Below are positions 17,029 through 25,822 of a stretch of 64,000 nt of DNA, piece by piece. A program made the translations under genes and the position numbers. The DNA comes from FEN-1219 sp039933105 (lineage in GTDB: Bacteria; Pseudomonadota; Gammaproteobacteria; Steroidobacterales; Rariloculaceae), in NCBI GenBank assembly GCA_039933105.1, contig JBDTOT010000012.1, positions 1 to 64,000 of the forward strand, read 5' to 3'. The notes below the pieces were generated by a model that had not been told where the DNA came from, did not search any database, and worked only from the letters and a program-made list of their open reading frames with translations. Each line of letters opens with the position of its first letter. The stretch's first letter is position 1.

Positions 17029-17955
17029 TCAGCGCGGCGCGGCACAGCGCCGCGGAGCCTCTGCATTCGATGCGGGAACTGCAGCCGCAGCGACCGCACC
17101 TGCCGCGAGCAGTTCGTCGAACGCGACTTGCTGTAGGGCCGCCGCCTCGGCCGCCGACAACCCGAGCTCGAACGCCGAGCACTCGCCGCGCGCGAGCTCG
17201 CGCGGGTCGCGACGGGTGATACGGCCGAAGATCACGAGCGCCTCGAGGTAATAGCCGTGCGTGCTCGCGTGGTAGTGATCGTACGTCCAGAGATCGAGCT
17301 TGCCGGCCTCGAGGCCGTCGTACGGATTGGGATCGGCCACACCCGTTCGCCACGCGCGGTTCCAGGCTCCGCCGACGGGTATCACTTGCGCGCCCGCGCC
17401 CGCCGCCGCCTGGTCGTACGCCGCACGGATGTCGCTCGCCATGGTCTCGATCGGCTTGCCCGCCCAGGCGCCGTTGGCCGGGTACACCTGATCGGCGCGG
17501 GACCAAGTCGCCGTCAGATACAAATCGACCTTGGGATTCTTTTCACGCACCAAGTCGCTCAACGCTTTGCTGGTGGCGATCAGCTTTGCGGGATCGCGCG
17601 GCTTCTCGGAGTCGAGCGTGCTATAGCCGTGCGCGACGACCTTGTCCCAGGCGTGCGCTGCGATCACGTCGCGCTTGCCCGCCAGGTGGAAGTCGAGTCC
17701 GGCGCCCCCGCGCGTCTCGAGCGACACGTCGTAGTCGAGCCCTGCCTGGTCGGCGAACGATTTGAACAACGCCGGTACACCGCCAATGCCCTCGTGGTTC
17801 AGGTCCGTGACCGTGGTGTTGCGATAGAAGCGGACCGCTGACCCCTGGCCATACGTGAAGCTATTACCGATGAACAGCACCGTTTCGCCGGCGACGCACA
17901 CCGGGGCTGCGAGTATCAGGCCGGCGCTCGTGATCAGTGCCATCGCGACTCTCAT
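17029..17955 (-). CDS. Exported SGNH-like hydrolase family protein
   Basis: 308 residues with a signal peptide (MRVAMALITSAGLILAAPVCVA). Mature protein starts ETVLFIGNSFTYGQGS, where GNS is the block I serine region of SGNH hydrolases, and a later YDHYHAS...GYYLEALV segment supplies the Asp/His block V. Between them, VVAHGYSTLD may carry the block III function. These features match DUF4886-like putative esterases or lipases acting in the periplasm. The 17-bp distance from the TRAP permease gene suggests joint transcription with dctP-dctQM. No substrate evidence. Confidence 0.75.
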   Translation of the reverse strand: MRVAMALITSAGLILAAPVCVAGETVLFIGNSFTYGQGSAVRFYRNTTVTDLNHEGIGGVPALFKSFADQAGLDYDVSLETRGGAGLDFHLAGKRDVIAAHAWDKVVAHGYSTLDSEKPRDPAKLIATSKALSDLVREKNPKVDLYLTATWSRADQVYPANGAWAGKPIETMASDIRAAYDQAAAGAGAQVIPVGGAWNRAWRTGVADPNPYDGLEAGKLDLWTYDHYHASTHGYYLEALVIFGRITRRDPRELARGECSAFELGLSAAEAAALQQVAFDELLAAGAVAAAAVPASNAEAPRRCAAPR

Positions 17956-17971
17956 GGTTCCCCTCCGTACC

Positions 17972-19882
17972 TCAGAGCAACGCCAGGCTGATCTGCGGAA
18001 ACGCCATCAGCAGGATCGTGACGGCCAGCGTGATCAGCACGAACGGAAACGCGCCGCGGAAGATCGTCGCAAGACTGATGCGCGGATCGTTCATGCTGGC
18101 CTTGATCACGAACGCGCTCAAACCGAACGGCGGCGTCAACAGGCCGATCTCGATCGCGATGGTCGTGATCACGCCGAACCACACGAGATTCGCGCCGAGC
18201 GCCGTCGCGACAGGCAGCGCGAGCGGCAACATGATCAGCATGATCGACGTCGAATCGAGGAGTGTGCCGAGCACGAGCAACAGCACAAAGTAGGCCGCCA
18301 GGAAGCCAAACATGCCGAGTCCCGTGCCACTCATGAACACGGCCATGTCCTGCGGCAGTTCCGACAGCGCGAGCATGCGACTGAACGTGCTCGCCGCGAT
18401 GATTAGGAACAGGATCGACACCGACACCTGACCGGTCTCGCCGATGACTTCCCAAAGCTTGCGCCAGTCGAGCCGCCGCTTGAGTAGCGCGATGATCATC
18501 GCGCCGAGCGCGCCGGCAGCCCCCGCCTCCGTGGGCGTGAAGAGCCCGCCGTAGATTCCGCCGAGCACTAGCACGATGAGAATCAACACCGGCACGAGAC
18601 CCGCTAGCGCCGCGAGCACGCCGCCCTGCTGCCCCGTGTTCGCGCCGCGGCGTACGTCCCCGACGAAGCTCGGCCATAGCCACGCCATGAGGATCACGCC
18701 GACTGCGAACGAGGTAGCGAGCAGGATGCCCGGCAGCACCGCAGCCAGGAACAGCCGGCCGATCGACACCTCGGCCAGAACGCCGTAGATAATGAGCAGC
18801 AGGCTCGGCGGAATCAGCATGCCTAGCAGCGACGAGCCGGCCGTGAGTCCGACGGCGAACTTTGGCGTGTAGCCGTGGCGCACCATTTCTGGCACGGCGA
18901 TCTTGGTGAAGATGGCAGCAGCCGCGATCGAGATGCCCGTGATCGCCGCGAACACGGCGTTCGCAGCCACGGTCGCGACACCGAGGCCGCCGTAGACGCG
19001 CCCGAAGATCCGCTGCGCCGCGACGAACGCATCGCGCCCGATCTCCGACACGTTCACGAAAAGCCCCATGAGCACGAACAGCGGCACCGTCGCGAACACA
19101 TAGTCGGACACCGTGCCGCCTGCCGCGAGCGCCAGCGTGCGCGTCGCGATGCCGAAGTCGTGCTTGATCAGCGCGAGGCCGAGAAGCCCACCGAGCAGCA
19201 GTGCGATCGCGATTGGCATGCCGAGCACGATCGTCATGACCACGAGGCCGATCATCGCCATGCCGACGGTGCGCGGCTGCACGTCCGCGTGCCAGAGCCA
19301 TGCGACGAATACCGCGCCCACGACGACCGCGAGCGGCGCAAGCCAGCGTCGTGCGTCCGCACTCTGTCGCATCGCGCGCAGATGAATCAACAGCTGCCGC
19401 AGCAGCTCGAGCGCAGCGATCAAGGAGCCCGCCACGATCAGGAACTTGATGGGCCAGACCGGGATCGTGTAGAGCCCCTCGACGCCGGCGAACTCGGCCG
19501 TGCGCCACGCACGCAAAAAGTCCGGCCACTCTCCCCACGCGATCACGACGAGCACGGCGGCGCCGATCGCAGCCAGGACGGCAAACCACGCAGCCGCGGC
19601 CGCCGGCAACCGCTGCTCGAACGGCTCGACGAGCATCTCGACACGCATGAGCCGCGCGCGCATCACGGCGTAGCCGAGCTGCAAGAACACGCAGGCCACT
19701 AGCGACAGCGACACCATCTCCGTGACGCCGGCGAGCGGATGATCGAACGCGGCACGGCCGATGATGTCTGCCGAGATCAGGAACATCAACGCGAAGACCC
19801 AGACGACACCCGCACCGTTCATGCACGTCACGAGCGTGCCGAATAGTCGACCGAGCGGAGTGGAAGGTGCGGGCACGCCCAT
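17972..19882 (-). CDS. TRAP transporter permease, fused small and large subunits (DctQM)
   Basis: 636 residues. Residues 1 to about 190 are the four-helix DctQ subunit (VFALMFLISADIIGR, GVTEMVSLSLVACVF). From about 200 onward comes the DctM subunit with its repeated hairpins, GMPIAIALLLGGLLGLAL, TAGSSLLGMLIPPSLLLIIYG and the GGLFTPTEAGAAGALGAMI motif. The single chain forms the whole membrane part of a sodium-driven importer and works with the binding protein encoded seven bases upstream. The start at 19882 follows that stop directly. Cargo is probably an organic acid or related solute, see the binding-protein entry. Confidence 0.93.
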   Translation of the reverse strand: MGVPAPSTPLGRLFGTLVTCMNGAGVVWVFALMFLISADIIGRAAFDHPLAGVTEMVSLSLVACVFLQLGYAVMRARLMRVEMLVEPFEQRLPAAAAAWFAVLAAIGAAVLVVIAWGEWPDFLRAWRTAEFAGVEGLYTIPVWPIKFLIVAGSLIAALELLRQLLIHLRAMRQSADARRWLAPLAVVVGAVFVAWLWHADVQPRTVGMAMIGLVVMTIVLGMPIAIALLLGGLLGLALIKHDFGIATRTLALAAGGTVSDYVFATVPLFVLMGLFVNVSEIGRDAFVAAQRIFGRVYGGLGVATVAANAVFAAITGISIAAAAIFTKIAVPEMVRHGYTPKFAVGLTAGSSLLGMLIPPSLLLIIYGVLAEVSIGRLFLAAVLPGILLATSFAVGVILMAWLWPSFVGDVRRGANTGQQGGVLAALAGLVPVLILIVLVLGGIYGGLFTPTEAGAAGALGAMIIALLKRRLDWRKLWEVIGETGQVSVSILFLIIAASTFSRMLALSELPQDMAVFMSGTGLGMFGFLAAYFVLLLVLGTLLDSTSIMLIMLPLALPVATALGANLVWFGVITTIAIEIGLLTPPFGLSAFVIKASMNDPRISLATIFRGAFPFVLITLAVTILLMAFPQISLALL

Positions 19883-19889
19883 GCGCGAG

Positions 19890-20975
19890 CTACTTCGGCC
19901 GATCCCAGTCGCGCAGTGGTCGAATGCCGCGCGCACGCATGGCGTTCATGTAGGCGCGTAGCACGTCACCGGCAGGTACGCCGCGCTGTTCCGTGGCTGC
20001 GACCCAACGCGTCGCGATGTCCGGCATTGCAGCGAGCCATTTCTGCTTTTCCTCGACGGATAACTCGGTGACCATTGCGCCCTCTTTTCGCATGCGTGCG
20101 AGACTGGTCTCGTAACGCTTGCTGATCTCGTCGGCGACAGCCTTGCTGTACTCCGGACCGAGCTCGTCAAGCACCGCACGCGCATCGGGCGGGAGTCGAT
20201 TCCACGTATCGAGGTTGATTGCGAGCGCGCCCGTAACCTGACTGCCGAGACCCACGAGCGTGATGTACGGCGCCACCTCATGCAGCCGGTTCGGCGCCGC
20301 GCCCGTGAGAATCGTAATGACGCCGTCGGCAACACCGGTTTGCATCTGCTCGTAGTACGTCGTGAGACTGCCATCCACAGCCACCGCGCCCGTACCCTCG
20401 AGCCACGCAGCCGATGGGCCTGGCGCAAGAATTTTGCGGCCCTGCAAATCGGCAATGCTGTGCACGGGGAACTTCGTCAGCAGGTGGTATGTGTCGAGCG
20501 CGCTCGCACCCAAAAAGTGGACGTTCTGCGCCGTCCACGCAGCGTTCATGGCGGGCACGGTGCGGTGCAGCTCGTTCAATACGTCGACGACCGTGCGGAA
20601 GTCGTCGCTGACGAACGGCGCGTAATAGGTGACGTTCTGCAGCGGCAGCTTCGAGAGCTCCCACAGCGTTCCGACCCAGCCCATGTCGGCGAGTCCGATC
20701 TCGATGGCTTCGAGCGTATCCGGATATTTGTACAGCGCGCCGCCGTAGGCTTCAGTCCAGCGCACGCGGTACGGGCTGCCGCGCGCTTCGAGCCGGCGAT
20801 TGAGTTCCGGCACGACCAGCGTGTGCATCGTGCCGACCCACGCAAGGCTCGTGGACTGGCTCGACGCGACCGTCAGCTTGATCGTGTGCTCGTCGCCGGC
20901 CGCGCTCGCACCGACTGGCATGCACGCGAGCACGAACGCGAGCGACGCGAGCCAGAAGCCGATGATCTTCCGCAT
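19890..20975 (-). CDS. TRAP transporter solute-binding protein (DctP family)
   Basis: 361 residues from the ATG at 20975 with signal peptide (MRKIIGFWLASLAFVLACM...GASA). The DctP fold is shown by the TEAYGGALYKYPDTLEAIEIG and ALAINLDTWNRLPPDARAVL segments and by HSIADLQGRKI. At the place where most carboxylate-binding DctP proteins have Arg (G-x-K-I/F-R), this one has Leu183 (GRKILAPG), so a ligand without the standard carboxylate salt bridge is possible. It delivers the solute to the fused DctQM permease. Divergent from the glutathionyl-hydroquinone reductase gene across 61 bp, so the two may share regulation. Confidence 0.9.
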   Translation of the reverse strand: MRKIIGFWLASLAFVLACMPVGASAAGDEHTIKLTVASSQSTSLAWVGTMHTLVVPELNRRLEARGSPYRVRWTEAYGGALYKYPDTLEAIEIGLADMGWVGTLWELSKLPLQNVTYYAPFVSDDFRTVVDVLNELHRTVPAMNAAWTAQNVHFLGASALDTYHLLTKFPVHSIADLQGRKILAPGPSAAWLEGTGAVAVDGSLTTYYEQMQTGVADGVITILTGAAPNRLHEVAPYITLVGLGSQVTGALAINLDTWNRLPPDARAVLDELGPEYSKAVADEISKRYETSLARMRKEGAMVTELSVEEKQKWLAAMPDIATRWVAATEQRGVPAGDVLRAYMNAMRARGIRPLRDWDRPK

Positions 20976-21036
20976 AAAGCCGGCCCCAAAAACTCCGGCA
21001 ACGGTATCATGCGACAACAAAAGCGAGGTAAAAGCC

Positions 21037-22014
21037 ATGGGACTGCTCGTCGATGGCACGTGGCACGACGTCTGGTACGACACGAAAGCGTCGCAAGGCC
21101 GGTTCGTCCGTACCGAATCGCAATTCCGCAACTGGATCACGCCCGACGGCGCGGCCGACCCCTCAGGGCGCGCGGGTTTTCGCGCAGAACCTGGTCGCTA
21201 TCATCTCTACGTCGCGTTCGCGTGCCCGTGGGCGCACCGCACGTTGATCATGCGCCAGCTCAAAGGGCTCGACAGCATGATCTCGGTGTCGGCAACGAAC
21301 AGCTTCATGGGCGCTGAAGGCTGGACGTTCGCACCGGGCCCCGAGACGATCGCCGACGACGTGAATCACGCGCAGCGCGTGTACGAGCTGTACACGATCG
21401 CCGAGCCGCAGTACTCGGGGCGCGCGACGGTGCCCATCTTGTGGGACAAGCATCAGCGGACAATCGTGTCGAACGAGTCGGCCGAGATCGTCCGCATGCT
21501 GAATAGCGCTTTCGACAAGGCAGGCGCGAACGACAACGACTACTACCCGCCCGCGCTGCGCGCCGACATCGACGAGTGGAACGCGTTCGTCTACCCAAAC
21601 CTGAACAACGGCGTGTATCGCGCGGGATTCGCCACGACCCAGGAAGCGTACGAGGAAGCCGCGACCGCGGTGTTCACAGCGCTCGACAAGGTCGAACGCC
21701 AGCTCTCGACGCACCGTTACCTCACGGGCTCGCAACTAACGGAAGCCGACGTTCGCTTGTTCACGACGCTGATCCGTTTCGATCCGGTGTACCACGGACA
21801 CTTCAAGTGCAACCTGCGACGCGTCGTCGACTACCCGAACATTTGGGGATACGTCCGCGAGATCTACCAACTACCGGGCATCGGGTCGACGGTGCACATC
21901 GACTTCATCAAGCGGCACTACTACGGTAGCCACCCGAACGTGAACCCTACGCGCATCGTCCCGATCGGCCCCAAGCTCGACTACCTAGCGCCGCACCACC
22001 GCGACCGCCTTTGA
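21037..22014 (+). CDS. Glutathionyl-hydroquinone reductase (Xi-class GST)
   Basis: 325 residues from the ATG at 21037, preceded by GCGAGG at eight bases. The thioredoxin-like domain carries the catalytic Cys63 in the CPWAHR motif that defines this class (PcpF/YqjG/ECM4), with RATVPILWDKHQRTIVSNES forming the glutathione site, and a C-terminal helical domain with DVRLFTTLIRFDPVYHGHFKCN. The enzyme reduces glutathionyl-hydroquinones back to hydroquinones with release of GSSG, a repair step for quinones from aromatic degradation. This fits a genome with aromatic catabolism. Function is sure at family level. Confidence 0.95.
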   Translation: MGLLVDGTWHDVWYDTKASQGRFVRTESQFRNWITPDGAADPSGRAGFRAEPGRYHLYVAFACPWAHRTLIMRQLKGLDSMISVSATNSFMGAEGWTFAPGPETIADDVNHAQRVYELYTIAEPQYSGRATVPILWDKHQRTIVSNESAEIVRMLNSAFDKAGANDNDYYPPALRADIDEWNAFVYPNLNNGVYRAGFATTQEAYEEAATAVFTALDKVERQLSTHRYLTGSQLTEADVRLFTTLIRFDPVYHGHFKCNLRRVVDYPNIWGYVREIYQLPGIGSTVHIDFIKRHYYGSHPNVNPTRIVPIGPKLDYLAPHHRDRL

Positions 22015-22027
22015 ACAAGGCGTGGGC

Positions 22028-22891
22028 TCAAAGCCGGCCGGCCTGGTAGTCGGCGAACGCTTCGCGAATCTCGTCGGGCGTGTTCATGACGAAGGGACCG
22101 TAACGCGCGACCGGCTCGTTCAACGGACGCGCGGCGACGACGATCAGGCGTGCGCCCCTCGCACCCGCCCTCACCGGTAGAGCCTCGCCGTGCGTCAGCA
22201 ACGCGAGCTCGCCGCGCGCTACGCCCACGCCCGACGCGCCGATCTTGACGTCGTCTTGATACACATAGGCGAACGCGTTGTGTTCGGGCGGCAGCTCCGC
22301 CGTGTAACTTGCGTTCGGCTCGAGGTGCAGGTCGAAGTAAACCGGCTCCGTCGCGACGCGGTCGACGGGGCCCGTGGTGCCATTCACTGTGCCGACCAGC
22401 ACGCGTGCACGCGCACCCGGACCGACATCGATCTCGGGGATCTTGTCGCCCTGCACGTCTTGATAGCGCGGCTTCGTCATCTTGTCCGCGCGCGGCAGAT
22501 TGACCCACAGCTGGAAACCCCACATCAGCCCTTCCTGCTGCTCGGGAAATTCCGAGTGCACGATACCTCGCCCGGCAGTCATCCATTGGATGCTGCCCGG
22601 ACCGAGCAGGCCGCTGTTGCCCTGATTGTCGCCATGGCGCATCCGGCCCGCCAACATGTAGGTGACGGTCTCGAACCCGCGGTGCGGGTGGTCCGGAAAA
22701 CCGCCGATGTAGTCGTTCGGGTTATCCGATCGAAATTCGTCGAGCAGCAGAAACGGGTCGAACGAATCGAGCAACGGCGAGCCGATCACGCGCGTCATGC
22801 GCACGCCGGCGCCGTCGCTGGTCGGCTGGCCGCGGACCTTGCGCGCGACCTCGCGTACCTTGTTCGTGACCTTGGCGCTCGGGGTTGCCAT
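22028..22891 (-). CDS. Pirin family protein (cupin-type quercetinase-like)
   Basis: 287 residues from the ATG at 22891 with AGGAG six bases upstream. The N-terminal cupin has the full pirin metal set in FPDHPHRGFETVTYM and GRGIVHSEFPE (His, His, His, Glu). The C-terminal cupin (YVYQDDVKIG...LALLTHG) lacks metal residues, as usual. Bacterial pirins show quercetin 2,3-dioxygenase activity or bind partner enzymes such as pyruvate dehydrogenase E1. The gene converges with the hydroquinone reductase and is divergent from an exported MBL gene. The physiological role cannot be fixed. Confidence 0.93.
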   Translation of the reverse strand: MATPSAKVTNKVREVARKVRGQPTSDGAGVRMTRVIGSPLLDSFDPFLLLDEFRSDNPNDYIGGFPDHPHRGFETVTYMLAGRMRHGDNQGNSGLLGPGSIQWMTAGRGIVHSEFPEQQEGLMWGFQLWVNLPRADKMTKPRYQDVQGDKIPEIDVGPGARARVLVGTVNGTTGPVDRVATEPVYFDLHLEPNASYTAELPPEHNAFAYVYQDDVKIGASGVGVARGELALLTHGEALPVRAGARGARLIVVAARPLNEPVARYGPFVMNTPDEIREAFADYQAGRL

Positions 22892-23081
22892 GCGGAACTC
22901 CTGTGGTGTGAGCCGGGACCCGTAGGTGGGGACGCCGCGGCGACCTTGCAAGCGTGCTCTGCCGTTGCAGCCCCACCAAAGGCATCGGCTGCACGCCGCT
23001 GGCACCCTGCCGCGGCGCGGCTATATGATGGCCGCCTCGCGTTCGCTCGAACGACCTATATATCTCCTGGGGGATCACGGC

Positions 23082-23984
23082 GTGCTCACTAACACCAAGC
23101 TGTTTGGCTCCGCTCTGGCCTTGGCCCTCGCCGCGCCCGTGATGGCGCAGCAACAAGACTTTTCAGCCGTCAAGATCGAAACCCAGCAGCTGGCACCCGG
23201 CCTCTTCATGCTGATGGGCTCGGGCGGCAACATGGCGCTGTCCGTCGGCCCCGATGGCGCGGTGCTCGTCGATACGGAGTACGCGCCGCTGAACGCGAAG
23301 ATCCTCGCGGCGGTGAAGCAAGCCGGCGGCGGCGCGGTGAAATACGTCGTGAACACGCATTGGCACGGCGACCACACGGGCGGCAACGAGCCGCTTGGCA
23401 AAGCAGGCGCGCAGATCATCGCGCACAACAACGTGCGCGTACGCATGAGCAGCGAGCAGTTCATGGCGGCGTTCAACAACAAGATCCCGCCCTCGCCTGC
23501 GGCCGCACTCCCGACGGTCACGTTTCCGAACCGCGCGACGTTCCATTGGAACGGCAACACGGTAAACGTCGTTCACGTGAACCCCGCGCATACCGATGGG
23601 GATTCGATCGTGCACTTCACGAACGCGAACGTGATTCACACCGGCGACACGTTCGTGAAGGACCAGTATCCGTTCATCGACTTGAGCAGTAATGGCTCGT
23701 TCGACGGCATCATCGACGCAGCCGAAACGGTGATCGCACGCAGCGACGCGAGCACGAAAATCATCCCCGGCCACGGCGCACTCGCCAATCGCAGCGACGT
23801 TCAGCGCTACCACGACATGCTCGTGAAGGTGCGCGGAAGCATCAAAACGCTGGTCGATCAGGGCAAGTCCGAGGACGAAGTGCTCGCGGCGAAGCCGACG
23901 GTCGAGTTCGACGCGCAGTGGGGCACGGGATTCATGAACGCCGAGACCTTCACGCGCTTCGCGTACCAGAGCCTCAAGCGCTAA
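23082..23984 (+). CDS. Exported MBL-fold metallo-hydrolase
   Basis: 300 residues from a GTG at 23082. GGGGGA seven bases upstream decides this start, and the protein begins directly with a signal peptide (MLTNTKLFGSALALALAAPV, then MAQQQ). Zinc ligands are complete: NTHWHGDHTGGNE, AHTDGDS, HTGDTF and PGHGAL. It is a close structural paralogue of the protein at 16002-16925. Periplasmic hydrolysis of an ester or amide is likely, with the substrate unknown. Confidence 0.88.
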   Translation: MLTNTKLFGSALALALAAPVMAQQQDFSAVKIETQQLAPGLFMLMGSGGNMALSVGPDGAVLVDTEYAPLNAKILAAVKQAGGGAVKYVVNTHWHGDHTGGNEPLGKAGAQIIAHNNVRVRMSSEQFMAAFNNKIPPSPAAALPTVTFPNRATFHWNGNTVNVVHVNPAHTDGDSIVHFTNANVIHTGDTFVKDQYPFIDLSSNGSFDGIIDAAETVIARSDASTKIIPGHGALANRSDVQRYHDMLVKVRGSIKTLVDQGKSEDEVLAAKPTVEFDAQWGTGFMNAETFTRFAYQSLKR

Positions 23985-24114
23985 TCGAGCCCAGGTTTGG
24001 CGCCGCGGCGGCTCGGCTCCACGGCCCGGCTCGCGAAAGTCCGACGTCGCCGTGGGTTCTGGGCTATAGTCGCCCTAGCTGGATTCTCTCCGGCGTCTCC
24101 CTAAGGAACCACGA

Positions 24115-24378
24115 GTGAGCACGATGCTTTTCGTGAGCAATCTGCCGATATCGGCCACGGAAGATTCGCTCCTTACCAAGTTCGGCCGGTTCGGCACGGT
24201 GGTTTCAGCGAAACTGAACCGCGACGCCGCCACTGGCCACAGCAAACGCTCGGGTTTTGTTGAAATGCAGACCTCGGCAGACGCCCAGGTAGCGATCAAC
24301 GGGCTGAACCTGGCGGACTATGACGGCCGCCTGATCTCCGTCTACAGAGCGGTAGCGGCCGCGATGGCGCCACATTGA
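24115..24378 (+). CDS. Single-RRM RNA-binding protein
   Basis: 87 residues. One RNA recognition motif fills the protein: RNP2 is LFVSNLP near residue 5 and RNP1 is KRSGFVEM near residue 43, with the expected aromatic residues on the beta sheet. Such small RRM proteins of bacteria are cold- or stress-induced RNA chaperones. AAGGA seven bases before the GTG at 24115 supports that start; an ATG at 24124 is possible. The stop overlaps the start of the next small gene. Confidence 0.9.
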   Translation: MSTMLFVSNLPISATEDSLLTKFGRFGTVVSAKLNRDAATGHSKRSGFVEMQTSADAQVAINGLNLADYDGRLISVYRAVAAAMAPH

Positions 24379-24629
24379 GCACGTCACCTCCAAGCGGCTC
24401 CGCTCCGAGCAGCGCCAGCGAAAACGAATTTCGACTCGTCTCTATTCGTTCCACTCCGGCACCCAGCGGCAGTGCCGGCCAAGACTGGTTCCTGTATTGC
24501 ATCGCGCAAGGCACGAACATGATCAACGGCTACAGGCACGGTGATCTTGCCGAAGTGACTGTCGGCGTGGAGAACATTGTCGCTGGCCTAAACGAACGAC
24601 GCGCCGGGAAACGGAAAAGCGTCGCCTAG
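24375..24629 (+). CDS. Small conserved-looking protein downstream of the RRM gene
   Basis: 84 residues if it starts at the TTG at 24375, which overlaps the RRM stop (TTGA). The first 15 residues are Ser/Pro-rich and probably disordered. The ordered part (FRLVSIRSTPAPSG, QDWFLYCIAQGTNMINGYR, VENIVAGLNERR) resembles a recurring family of short alphaproteobacterial and gammaproteobacterial hypothetical proteins, recalled from memory. The coupling suggests a joint stress role with the RRM protein. The true start is uncertain; the function is unknown. Confidence 0.6.
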   Translation: MSTSPPSGSAPSSASENEFRLVSIRSTPAPSGSAGQDWFLYCIAQGTNMINGYRHGDLAEVTVGVENIVAGLNERRAGKRKSVA

Positions 24630-25405
24630 TTCGTTTTCTGACTCGCGCTGCGGATCATCGCGTCCGCTTCGTCCGTCGCGCAGTTCAGCGACAAAATCGC
24701 GTCGAAGGGCGCAAGTGTCAGCGTTCGCTTAGGCACGACCCACGGCCCCGTCAGGACCTTGGGATCATTGACGGTAGCCTCGATCTCGAGCGTCTTCGCA
24801 TCGGTTCGGTGGTAGCGCTCGACGATGTGCAGCGCCTCCGAATGCGGCGAGACGCGCCCTTCGGCGGACATCCAGGTGTCGTCGGTGAAGTTCGTGACGT
24901 CCACGACGAGCGTGTCGCCGTCCCAACGCCCGACCGCGTCGCCGCGATAAGTCGGCGGCTGGTCGTCGCGATGCGGCCGCCCGTCCGTCGGCACGAGCTG
25001 AAAATCGTGGAAGGTCTCCGACAGCAGTACGACCATCTTCGGCGTCGCGACGATCTGTCCCACGGCGCCTACGTTCCATAGCCGCACGTTCAGCGTGCCG
25101 AATGCAGTGGGCAAACACTTCAGCGTCGGGTCGTCCTTGTCGCTCAGCGCCGCGGCTTTGGCCGCGACCGATGGTTGGTACAAGCTCGTGAATGTGACCG
25201 GACGCGGCGCACCGGCCGCGGGTGGGCCTGGCGGCCGCGAACCACGGGCGCCAATGTCGGCGCCGCCCCACCACACGCCCGAGAGATCAGGGCGCCCGTC
25301 CGCGAGGCGGGGCGCGGCAGCTGGCTTTTCGGCGCCGGGTTGAGCGACCGACACGCTCGTCACGGCAAGCAGACCCAGCAAAGAGAGTCGAGGAATTTTG
25401 TTCAT
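24626..25405 (-). CDS. Exported hypothetical protein linked to DUF6152 and PQQ dehydrogenase
   Basis: 259 residues with a signal peptide (MNKIPRLSLLGLLAVTSVSV). The mature part begins with the recurring phrase RLADGRPDLSGVW and has beta-rich repeats such as VGRWDGDTLVVDVTNFTDD and VERYHRTDAKTLEIE, the pattern of a large set of uncharacterised secreted proteins of soil bacteria that sit next to DUF6152 genes. Its ATG overlaps the DUF6152 stop (ATGA at 25402-25405), and its own stop overlaps the stop region of the convergent small gene. Possible role in periplasmic substrate or cofactor handling for the PQQ enzyme; not proven. Confidence 0.82.
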   Translation of the reverse strand: MNKIPRLSLLGLLAVTSVSVAQPGAEKPAAAPRLADGRPDLSGVWWGGADIGARGSRPPGPPAAGAPRPVTFTSLYQPSVAAKAAALSDKDDPTLKCLPTAFGTLNVRLWNVGAVGQIVATPKMVVLLSETFHDFQLVPTDGRPHRDDQPPTYRGDAVGRWDGDTLVVDVTNFTDDTWMSAEGRVSPHSEALHIVERYHRTDAKTLEIEATVNDPKVLTGPWVVPKRTLTLAPFDAILSLNCATDEADAMIRSASQKTN

Positions 25406-25803
25406 TGCACGCTCGGCGCCTGTTGCGGCCCGAACAACCCGAACACAGTGCCGTCAGCCGTCGTGAGCTCGCGCAGCATGCCCATGTTCTGCGCGGGATC
25501 CTTGGCGTGGAAGGCGGTGACCGTGACCTCGTCGCCTTGCTTGATTACGCTGGCCTTGTAGCCGTTGCGAATCATGCCGCTCGGCGTACCGGCCTCGAAA
25601 GCCCAGTGGTCAATTCCGCCGGCGGCGTTCTTCACGTCGATGTAGAACCATGAATGCGGATTCGTGAGGCGCACTTGCACGATGGTGCCTTTCACCGTCA
25701 CGGCTTGCTTCAAATCGTAGACGGCCGTGAACGAGTGATGCGCCCCCGCGGACGCGCTCACGCCGAGCAGCAACACAACACCGAGCCCACCTAGATGGCG
25801 CAT
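25402..25803 (-). CDS. DUF6152 family exported protein
   Basis: 133 residues from the ATG at 25803, with AAGGA six bases upstream and a signal peptide ending SAGAHHSF. The mature N terminus HHSFTAVYD and the segment LTNPHSWFYIDVKN are the hallmarks of this family: small periplasmic OB-like beta barrels with conserved His residues that may bind a metal such as copper. It lies between the PQQ sugar-dehydrogenase-type gene (19-bp gap) and the 259-aa protein (overlap), so the three probably form an operon. Biochemical function unknown. Confidence 0.85.
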   Translation of the reverse strand: MRHLGGLGVVLLLGVSASAGAHHSFTAVYDLKQAVTVKGTIVQVRLTNPHSWFYIDVKNAAGGIDHWAFEAGTPSGMIRNGYKASVIKQGDEVTVTAFHAKDPAQNMGMLRELTTADGTVFGLFGPQQAPSVQ

Positions 25804-25822
25804 GTTCGTTCCTTGCATCGCC

